Shown here: positions 39,816 to 45,924 of the stretch, piece by piece
Layout: the number at the start of each line of letters is the position of its first letter
How positions within the stretch are numbered: position 1 is the first letter of the stretch
NCBI RefSeq assembly: GCF_042427575.1
Contig: NZ_JBHMFD010000008.1
Location: 1 to 45,924 of the forward strand
Source of the DNA: Bergeyella porcorum
Lineage (GTDB): Bacteria > Bacteroidota > Bacteroidia > Flavobacteriales > Weeksellaceae
Direction: 5' to 3'
Length of the DNA stretch: 45,924 nt
Notes under the pieces: generated by a model
What the model was told of the DNA's origin: nothing
The model's database searches: none
Seen by the model: only the letters and a program-made list of their open reading frames with translations
Program-made: the position numbers and the translations under genes

Positions 39816-42437
39816 TTAAAATTTCGCGGTAGGGTCGGTAAAGTTTCTATCACGATACTTCAAGGCATCTTTTAGGATATTAGCTTTGATGCCAATGTAG
39901 AAATCATATACTTTATATTGCCCGAATGGTACCCAGTTGAAATCAATCACAAAGCTTCTTTGGTCTCTATGAAACCCTACTCTGGTGTACGCTAGCTTTC
40001 CTGTAACTACATCATAGTGCGTACTTCCATTGATATTCCAATAGGGTGTCAACTTCAGTGAGCCATCTAGACCAATGGACGCTACACGATTTCCAAATCG
40101 GGTTGTTCCTTTGGTATAGGCATAGTTGGCATTTACATTCAATGTCCAAGGTTGTGAAAACCGAGCATAATGGTCGTCATCAAAATAATAGTTTTCATTT
40201 CGTATTTCGCCCTTGGTATTGTATCGTTCTTCTATTTTTTTCTTGTCTTTCTTGCCCAGCAAAGCATCGCTCAGAGGGACAGAAAACTGAACATTGAACC
40301 CTTGAACATTAAAATGTCCAAATTTTTCGGTTCTACTTCCAATACCTTGTGCATTATACTCCATTTTATAAGGGTCTATCACCAAGCTGGAATTGAGGTT
40401 CACTTTTCCTTCCAAGAAAGAAGTCTGCCCACTGACATTAATCATACTCCATTTATGTTGAGCTGCAGCGAAATTGTATCCACCAGAAATGTTAAGACTT
40501 TCAAAAAGTTTTATTTTTTTCACGCCAGTAGAATCGGTCTTAGACCTTACTTTCATCTCGATATTGTTGCCAATGCTGTAGGTCATTGCTCCTACCATTC
40601 CCGAACTTGGCGAGCCGAAAATTCCTCCATCAAAAATAGAATACGGTGTTAAAGCTCCCGTAGCATTGTAATATCTTCTATAATATCCCCAGCTTGGGTC
40701 TCCAAAGTCTGGTTGATAGGTAAATCCAATGCTTGGAATCACCATATGTCTTATTTTCTCTATTGTGCTTCCTTTCTTAAAATTGAGCATTCCGTACAAT
40801 GTGGTTTGCAAACTGGCACTGGTGCTGAAGGTGGAGAATCCAGCTATTTTTTTGTTATAAACATTTTCTTCCCTTCCATTGACGACATCGTAAAAGCGGG
40901 TAAGGGTTTTATTGGTTAAGACATTATTAGCCTGAGCCGAGAGTGATAAGGTAAAATATTTTGCAATAGTGGTATTGGTAGAAACAGAGAGGTTGTTTTG
41001 GAGTCCCGTTTGCATATCTCGCCACATCTGGGCTTTGAACATATCCTCTTGCTTTACTTGATTCACGAAGTTAGAAAAATTAAACCCCGTATTCACCACA
41101 ATATTTTCTATCAGCCCTTGTCGGGTAACACCATCTCTTGGCTTAAATAGATAAAACTGATTGATGGCAACATTCATCTGAGGTAATCTTAAATTAACCG
41201 TTCCATCTGCGAAATTTTGTGAATAAGATGCCGTTCCCGTTACGGTAATAGGTAAGGTTAAGAACCTCTTGGTAACACTCACCGTAGAGTTTTGCTGGGT
41301 ATTGAGCACATTTTGATTAAAAATATGGCTATTATTGACGGTATTATTATAAAAACGATTACTCACAATATCTACCGAAGCTGAGAAATTAAAGTAAGGA
41401 TTAGCTTTAGGATCTTGCTGGTGTCTCCAGCCTATTCTATAAGTAGAAGACTTGGAATAATCGCTCAATCCTCTGATGCCTCGCACAGTATTTCCAATCT
41501 CTGAAGTGAAGCTACCACTATAACGGTAATTTTTACGATAATTAACCTCAGGTCTTAGGTTCCAACTTCCTTTGGTAAAAAAATCTACCATTAACTTTAC
41601 ATCAAAATGCTCTCCAATGGGCTGGTAATATCCCAAACCATTGAGGAAAAACCCTACCGATTGGTTTTCCCCGAAACTCGGAATCAAGATACCCGCACTT
41701 CGTTTATCTGAAAAAGGCAAAATTCCGAAAGGCAAAGCCAGTGGTGTAGGCACGCTCTCTATATACATCTGGATAGGTCCCGTAATCACTTGGGATTTTT
41801 TACCTTTGATAAGTTTGATATTGGGTGCAAGAAGATAATAATCTGCGATGGTATCTTTCTTATTTAGGAAATACTCATCGGTAGTGTATTTTCCACGCCG
41901 CATAAAAAATACCGAGTCATTTACTTTTTTCGTTTTTTCTGCTACAATTACCCCTTCACTCTCTTCGGTTCTGGCGTTATACGCAATAGCTCTACGAGAT
42001 TTGAAATTGAAATTAAAATGGTCTGTCTCGTATTTTTTACCGCCTTGCTCTGTTATTACACGCTCTATTACTCTCCCCGCCTCATTGAGTTTCCCTCTGG
42101 CAAACACTTCCCCAGTATTCCAATCTACGGAAATATAATCTGCATTAATTTTCATATCCTGATATTGGATAGATGCATTTTTATTGAGGTAAGTCATTCG
42201 CTTCGGGACATCATTTCTGATATTATCTGCGGAAGCATTTACCACATCTTGCAGCGATTCTGGTTTGGATACCAAAGTGTCTTTAGTAGCTATAGGAGTA
42301 ACAATCCTCTCATTTTTAGGCAACTCTTGAGCATAAAAAACTGCTAAAAAATTGTTAAAAATTAGGATAATTAAAATTTGTAGTCTATTTTTGAACTTGA
42401 TTTTGATTCGTTTCAATGTTATCATTATCGGCGTCAA
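39816..42437 (-). CDS. lptD: LptD-like outer-membrane LPS-assembly protein
   Basis: LptD inserts lipopolysaccharide into the outer membrane. A signal peptide ends near FYAQ (residue 37). The periplasmic OstA/LptA-like part (residues about 85-215) shows NASIQYQDMKINADYISVDW. The rest is a large beta barrel with alternating strands (LRPEVNYRKNYRYSGSFTSE, YGMLNFKKGSTIE). The barrel begins with PLALPFGILPFSDKRSAGIL, the conserved lid region. 873 residues is usual for Bacteroidetes LptD. The start may be 42437 or 42425 (MITLKRIK). It diverges from the amidase gene with only 24 nt between them. Confidence 0.88.
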   Translation of the reverse strand: MTPIMITLKRIKIKFKNRLQILIILIFNNFLAVFYAQELPKNERIVTPIATKDTLVSKPESLQDVVNASADNIRNDVPKRMTYLNKNASIQYQDMKINADYISVDWNTGEVFARGKLNEAGRVIERVITEQGGKKYETDHFNFNFKSRRAIAYNARTEESEGVIVAEKTKKVNDSVFFMRRGKYTTDEYFLNKKDTIADYYLLAPNIKLIKGKKSQVITGPIQMYIESVPTPLALPFGILPFSDKRSAGILIPSFGENQSVGFFLNGLGYYQPIGEHFDVKLMVDFFTKGSWNLRPEVNYRKNYRYSGSFTSEIGNTVRGIRGLSDYSKSSTYRIGWRHQQDPKANPYFNFSASVDIVSNRFYNNTVNNSHIFNQNVLNTQQNSTVSVTKRFLTLPITVTGTASYSQNFADGTVNLRLPQMNVAINQFYLFKPRDGVTRQGLIENIVVNTGFNFSNFVNQVKQEDMFKAQMWRDMQTGLQNNLSVSTNTTIAKYFTLSLSAQANNVLTNKTLTRFYDVVNGREENVYNKKIAGFSTFSTSASLQTTLYGMLNFKKGSTIEKIRHMVIPSIGFTYQPDFGDPSWGYYRRYYNATGALTPYSIFDGGIFGSPSSGMVGAMTYSIGNNIEMKVRSKTDSTGVKKIKLFESLNISGGYNFAAAQHKWSMINVSGQTSFLEGKVNLNSSLVIDPYKMEYNAQGIGSRTEKFGHFNVQGFNVQFSVPLSDALLGKKDKKKIEERYNTKGEIRNENYYFDDDHYARFSQPWTLNVNANYAYTKGTTRFGNRVASIGLDGSLKLTPYWNINGSTHYDVVTGKLAYTRVGFHRDQRSFVIDFNWVPFGQYKVYDFYIGIKANILKDALKYRDRNFTDPTAKF

Positions 42438-42461
42438 AATTAATTATTTTATCTCAATAAT

Positions 42462-43754
42462 ATGATGAATATTAAAACAAATTCTTTGAAGAAATATTTT
42501 GCACTGCTCCTTACTTTGATAATGACTACGGTGTACTCGCAGAAAAAATTCACCATCGTATTAGATGCTGGACACGGTGGAAGCGACCACGGAGCCAATC
42601 GCAGTTACCCCGACTTGGGTTATATTGCAGAGAAGGATATCACCCTCGCTGTAACACTGAAGGTAGGGAAAATGCTGGAAAAAGATAAAGATTTCAAAGT
42701 TATCTACACCAGAAAAACCGATATTTATCCTTCTCTCACTGAAAGAACGCAAATTGCTAATAGAAGTAAAGCAGACTTGTTTGTTTCCATTCACGTTAAT
42801 GCCAATGTAAAGACTTCTCCCTACGGTACAGAAACTTATATCTTGGGGGTTAGCCAAAACCAAACCAACCTAGAAGTGGCAAAGGCGGAAAACGAAGTGA
42901 TTTTTCTAGATGCACAGGATAGGGAAACTTTTGCATCCTATGACCCTACCTCACCAGAATCGCTCATCGCCCTTAAAATACAACAATCCAGATACCGTGA
43001 GGCAAGTTTAACCTTGGCGGGCTTTGTAGAAGAAAATTTTGAAAAAAAAGACCTTCGTTTCTCCAGAGGGGTAAAGCAAGCCAATTTCCACGTACTCCGT
43101 ATGAATGCAATGCCTTCTGTCTTAATAGAAATGGGATTTGTGAGCAACTATGATGAGGCTCGCTATATCTCTTCTTCCAAAGGGCAAAATGAAATATCCG
43201 AAAGTATTTACAATGCTATTATAAGCTATAAAAAGGCTTATGACAGAAAATCCAATAATATAGTAAAGGTAGAACCTGCCAAACCAGTAGAGCAACCACT
43301 AAAAAATGATTTTAGAATTTTACTGATGAGTTCCCCTACTAAATATAATACTGCTGACCCCGCTTTAAAAGGGCTCAATTACATTTTGACTATAAAAGAA
43401 GGTAACTTTTACAAATATTATTACGCCAATACTAATATGGCATCTGTGAGAGATCAAAACTTAAAAACGGCAAAAGACGCTGGTTTTAGAAATGCCCTTG
43501 CTGTAGGATTTACTCCAAACCAAAAATTAGCTTCTGGCTACTATACCATAGAGGTGTTGGCTAGTAAGAATAAACTCAACGGAAACTCTTATATCATCCA
43601 AACTTTGAAAGATAAATTGGTGCGAGAAAAAGAAAATGGTGTATTCTACTACACTTATGGTAATGTAAAGACCTTGGAAGAGGCTATTGCACTGCAAAAA
43701 GAGCTTGAGCAGAAAGGCATTAAGAATACCAGCATCCAAAAAATATTAAAATAA
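42462..43754 (+). CDS. N-acetylmuramoyl-L-alanine amidase (Amidase_3)
   Basis: Cleaves the bond between muramic acid and the stem peptide during cell-wall turnover or division. A signal peptide (about residues 1-27, ending TTVYSQ) is followed by the zinc-dependent amidase domain: DAGHGGSDHGA with His38, Glu57 in AEKDITL, His111 in VSIHVNAN, and the catalytic Glu in LIEMGFVSN. The domain is interrupted by an insertion typical of AmiC-like flavobacterial proteins (VAKAENEVIFLD...). The C-terminal 140 residues resemble a SPOR-like repeat domain (YYANTNMASVRDQN, KDAGFRNALAVGF) that could bind denuded glycan. 430 residues. Confidence 0.9.
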   Translation: MMNIKTNSLKKYFALLLTLIMTTVYSQKKFTIVLDAGHGGSDHGANRSYPDLGYIAEKDITLAVTLKVGKMLEKDKDFKVIYTRKTDIYPSLTERTQIANRSKADLFVSIHVNANVKTSPYGTETYILGVSQNQTNLEVAKAENEVIFLDAQDRETFASYDPTSPESLIALKIQQSRYREASLTLAGFVEENFEKKDLRFSRGVKQANFHVLRMNAMPSVLIEMGFVSNYDEARYISSSKGQNEISESIYNAIISYKKAYDRKSNNIVKVEPAKPVEQPLKNDFRILLMSSPTKYNTADPALKGLNYILTIKEGNFYKYYYANTNMASVRDQNLKTAKDAGFRNALAVGFTPNQKLASGYYTIEVLASKNKLNGNSYIIQTLKDKLVREKENGVFYYTYGNVKTLEEAIALQKELEQKGIKNTSIQKILK

Positions 43755-43764
43755 TTGAAAAAAT

Positions 43765-43808
43765 ATTTTGGACTTCAGATTTTTTTTTATATTTTTGCAG
43801 TCCAAAAT
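43765..43808 (+). promoter_or_regulatory. Promoter of tRNA-Glu with flanking inverted repeats
   Basis: TTG at 43768-43770 and TATTTTTG at 43790-43797, spacing 19 nt. The -33 element lies within ATTTTGGACT (43765-43774), and the presumed start site lies within its perfect reverse complement AGTCCAAAAT (43799-43808). Confidence 0.65.
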
Positions 43809-43811
43809 AAT

Positions 43812-43883
43812 GGCCTATTCGTCTAGTGGTTAGGACTCAAGATTTTCATTCTTGCAACAGGGGTTCGATTCCCCTATAGGCTA
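43812..43883 (+). tRNA. tRNA-Glu (anticodon TTC), first copy
   Basis: A full 72-nt cloverleaf: acceptor arms GGCCTAT and ATAGGCT (one G-U pair), anticodon stem CAAGA/TCTTG with loop TTTTCAT, and T arm AGGGG-TTCGATT-CCCCT. The discriminator is A and CCA is not encoded. It lies upstream of rpsT. Confidence 0.95.
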
Positions 43884-43885
43884 CA

Positions 43886-43914
43886 AATCCTCTCTCAACG
43901 AGGAGCTTTTGAAA
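43886..43914 (+). terminator. Weak terminator after tRNA-Glu
   Basis: TCCTC and GAGGA form a short stem near 43888-43908, followed by only four T residues. Confidence 0.35.
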
Positions 43915-43941
43915 AAAAAATAAAAAAAGTTTAACAAAAAT

Positions 43942-43971
43942 TTGCAGAGTAAAAAAAAAGTTATATCTTTG
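43942..43971 (+). promoter_or_regulatory. Sigma-A promoter of rpsT
   Basis: TTG at 43942-43944 and TATCTTTG at 43964-43971, spacing 19 nt, only 22 nt before the start codon. Confidence 0.75.
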
Positions 43972-43993
43972 CACCCACAATTGAGAAACAGAT

Positions 43994-44248
43994 ATGGCAA
44001 ATCATAAATCAGCGTTAAAGAGAATTAGACAAAACGCAGCGAAGAGATTGCGTAACAGATACTATCATAAGACTGCTAGAACAGCTATGAAAGTATTAAG
44101 AAATGAAGAAGATAGAAAAGCAGCTACAGAACAACTGCCTAAAGTTATCTCTTTATTGGACAAATTAGCTAAGAAAAACATTATTCATAAGAATAAAGCT
44201 GCTAACTTGAAGAGTAAATTAACTAAGCACGTTAATAAGTTGGCTTAA
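43994..44248 (+). CDS. rpsT: 30S ribosomal protein S20
   Basis: Three-helix protein that stabilises the 5' domain of 16S rRNA. 84 residues, basic throughout: ANHKSALKRIRQNAAKRLRN at the start and KNKAANLKSKLTKHVNKLA at the end. It is monocistronic apart from possible read-through into the second tRNA-Glu, which starts 12 nt after its stop. Confidence 0.97.
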   Translation: MANHKSALKRIRQNAAKRLRNRYYHKTARTAMKVLRNEEDRKAATEQLPKVISLLDKLAKKNIIHKNKAANLKSKLTKHVNKLA

Positions 44249-44260
44249 TGACAATACAGC

Positions 44261-44332
44261 GGCCCGTTCGTCTATCGGTTAGGACTCAAGATTTTCATTC
44301 TTGCAAGAGGGGTTCGATTCCCCTACGGGCTA
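44261..44332 (+). tRNA. tRNA-Glu (anticodon TTC), second copy
   Basis: A 72-nt cloverleaf with acceptor arms GGCCCGT and ACGGGCT, the same anticodon arm as copy 1, and T arm AGGGG-TTCGATT-CCCCT. It differs from copy 1 at the acceptor stem, D loop and variable region only. The 3' end may be the insertion site of the element that follows. Confidence 0.95.
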
Positions 44333-44339
44333 CTTTTTT

Positions 44340-44372
44340 GACAAAGATTAATTATAATCTTTGTCTTTTTTT
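44340..44372 (+). terminator. Rho-independent terminator after tRNA-Glu
   Basis: GACAAAGATTA (44340-44350) and TAATCTTTGTC (44355-44365) form a perfect 11-bp stem around ATTA, followed by seven T residues. Confidence 0.9.
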
Positions 44373-44434
44373 ATTATAAATCAGTCAGTTAGGGTATTTT
44401 TTGATAAAGTTTATTTTCAATCTTTTTCAGCCAT

Positions 44435-44467
44435 TTTGTTACCCATTTGTTACCCATTTGTTACCCA
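44435..44467 (+). repeat. Three 11-bp direct repeats upstream of the integrase
   Basis: TTTGTTACCCA occurs three times in tandem (44435, 44446, 44457) between the tRNA-Glu terminator and the integrase start. Short tandem repeats next to a tyrosine-recombinase gene may be arm-type binding sites for its N-terminal domain. This is inference. Confidence 0.55.
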
Positions 44468-44487
44468 AAAATTATATTTTTTTGCTT

Positions 44488-44495
44488 TATCTTTG
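44488..44495 (+). promoter_or_regulatory. -7 element of the integrase promoter
   Basis: TATCTTTG, 22 nt before the integrase start. No clean TTG lies at 19-20 nt upstream; the repeat region (TTACCC) lies there instead, so the recombinase may repress or modulate its own promoter. Confidence 0.4.
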
Positions 44496-44517
44496 CTTTG
44501 GTTAAAGATTTAAAGCA

Positions 44518-45704
44518 ATGAATAAAACCCGCTATATTATTAGGTTCAACCGCAAAAATAAGACCGATAAACAAGGATTTGCACCTATTCAAATAGAATG
44601 TTATTTAAACGGCAAACGCAAATTTTTTGATACCAAAATTAAGGTTAAGCCAAAAGACTGGAACGATAAAACGCAATCCATCAAACCCACCCACCCCAAC
44701 GCCATTAATCTAAATAAAAACATTGCTGAATTTATCCGCAATTTGGAAGCCTACGAATTAGAGAAAATTAACAACGGTAAACCCTTTGCCCTTTCTATGT
44801 TAGATAACCTTTTCGGAGCAAAGAAAATAAGTACATTCAATGAGTTTATGGCGGTGGAAATAGAAAACAGTAACCTTACTACACGCACAAAACAAGCACA
44901 TTTAACTACGCTCAACCGCCTTAATGAGTTCAAAAAAAACATTTCTTTTGATATGATAAATTTTGAACTTATGCACGATTTTGAAGCGTTTTGTAACAAA
45001 ATAAGAATTACAGAAAAAGGAACTGAAAAACCTCTAAAACACAATACCATTTGGAAGTATTTTAAGAATATAAAAACCTATGTAAATTTAGCCATTAACA
45101 AAGAATATTTAACACTGGAACAATACCCATTTAGGAAGTTTAAATTTACCGCTGTTGAAACTGAAAAAGCCTATTTAACTCCCTACGAAATAGAGGAAAT
45201 AGAAAGCCTTGTTTTAGATGAAACCGACCCCCTATATTATGTAAAAGATTTGTTTTTATTCTCTGTATATACGGGTCTTCGTTATTCTGATGTTTTTTCA
45301 CTGGAAAAAAGCATATTGTAACAATGGAGGGTAAAAGGTGGATTATTAAGAATATGGAAAAAACCAAAGAAAAGGTAAGGATACCTATACACGCCCTATT
45401 TAATGGAAAACCTTATGAAATTATATTGAAGTATTGGGACTTGGGGCGTTCTGAATGTTTTAGACCACTTACAAACCAGTATATTAATAGACAATTGAAA
45501 GAATTAATTTCATTAACTAACATAGATAAAAATATAACTTTCCACACTGCAAGGCATACAACCGCTACATACTTACTATACAAGGGGGCTAATATTACAA
45601 CCGTTCAAAAAGTGCTTGGGCATAAGGATATAAAAACGACCCAAATCTACGGGCATATAATGGACGCTACAATAGAAAACGATTTAAAAGCAATCAATTT
45701 TTAA
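44518..45704 (+). pseudogene. Tyrosine recombinase (integrase) split by a -1 frameshift
   Basis: Two frames make one integrase of about 395 residues. The first (44518-45321, 267 residues) has an arm-binding domain (NKTRYIIRFNRKNKTDKQG, WNDKTQSIK), a SAM-like core-binding domain (about 107-215) and Arg255 in YTGLRYSD. The second (45324-45704) has the remaining catalytic residues: Lys in MEKTKEKVRIP, H74-TA-R77, His100 in LGHKD and Tyr109 in TQIYGH. They are separated at GGAAAAAAGC (45303-45312): a seventh A would restore EKKHIVTMEGKRW. The gene may be a pseudogene, or the A run may allow slippage. It lies beside a tRNA-Glu, the usual place for an element integrase. Confidence 0.8.
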
Positions 45705-45710
45705 AACCTC

Positions 45711-45737
45711 AACCGCTTATTAATAGCGGTTTTTTTG
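45711..45737 (+). terminator. Rho-independent terminator of the integrase
   Basis: ACCGCT (45712-45717) pairs with AGCGGT (45725-45730), followed by seven T residues. Confidence 0.8.
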
Positions 45738-45801
45738 TGCCTTATGTTGTTTATTTGGAAAAAAACGGCTTTTTTTCTAAATACAGTACCTTTAATGAAA
45801 T

Positions 45802-45924
45802 TTCACCAGTGCAGGCGTTCCATTGGTGCAGGCTCTTTGTTCTGATGAGGTCAAGGGTTCACCAGTGCAGGCGTTCCATTGGTGCAGGTTCTTGGTTCTG
45901 ATAGGGTCAAAGGGTTCACCAGTG
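45802..45924. repeat. Tandem array of about 56-bp repeats, running off the window
   Basis: Units begin with TTCACCAGTGCAGGCG at 45802, 45858 and 45915 (partial), spaced 56 and 57 bp. The first 31 bases are identical between copies; the rest differs at a few positions. Each unit contains CACCAGTGC and CCATTGGTG, which are near-complements and could form a hairpin, and a TGCAGG repeated twice. The spacers are similar to each other, so it is not a CRISPR array. Confidence 0.75.

Noticed and set aside
45802..45924. CRISPR array
   Set aside because: The sequence between the most conserved parts is nearly the same in both copies, so there are no unique spacers, and no cas genes are seen.

Overview
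The window is AT-rich and carries many copies of the Bacteroidetes sigma-A promoter (TTG, about 19-20 nt, TAnnTTTG), A-rich translation leaders without Shine-Dalgarno boxes, and typical flavobacterial genes (GYDIA-type GHMP kinase, 2TM proteins, CtlX-like hydrolase, LysM/binding-protein fusion). This points to Flavobacteriia, probably the Riemerella/Chryseobacterium/Elizabethkingia group; the aadS plus class D beta-lactamase pair makes Riemerella anatipestifer a reasonable guess. The genus is inference.

Layout. (1) 1-2150: two antibiotic-resistance gene cassettes, aadS and a class D beta-lactamase, each followed by a 130-bp attC-like hairpin. The cassette ends match integron chemistry: the 7-10 bases that begin each cassette are the exact complement of the left core of that cassette's own attC. 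No integrase is visible. (2) 2417-5467: a small membrane protein/regulator/2TM operon, then a twice-frameshifted Fic gene lying between two 90-bp direct repeats. (3) 5468-18854: ordinary chromosomal genes: recJ, DUF3817, nadD, a CtlX-like hydrolase, a LysM/binding-protein fusion, fabD, a GHMP kinase, two outer-membrane barrels, pckA, a TrmH-type methyltransferase and rmuC. (4) 19035-33210: one long ribosomal operon from rplC to rplQ, with secY, infA and rpoA. It lacks rpsJ at its head and is punctuated by several hairpin repeats of two families. (5) 33232-38774: an accessory insert on the minus strand: an IS630-type transposase remnant, an AlkB-like dioxygenase, and a 1438-residue protein that joins a Dna2/Cas4-type nuclease, an Upf1/Dna2-type SF1 helicase and a class I methyltransferase. 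The last two genes are 3 nt apart and form an operon. (6) 38945-44332: a membrane protein, ridA, an lptD-like gene, an N-acetylmuramoyl-L-alanine amidase, and rpsT between two tRNA-Glu genes. (7) 44333-45924: the edge of an integrated element: three 11-bp repeats, a frameshifted tyrosine recombinase, and a tandem array of about 56 bp that runs off the window.

The strongest candidate for an undescribed system is the nuclease-helicase-methyltransferase plus AlkB operon. Its domains suggest nucleic-acid processing coupled to methylation and oxidative demethylation, plausibly anti-phage defence or alkylation repair. That role is inference. The cassette array is the second most interesting structure.
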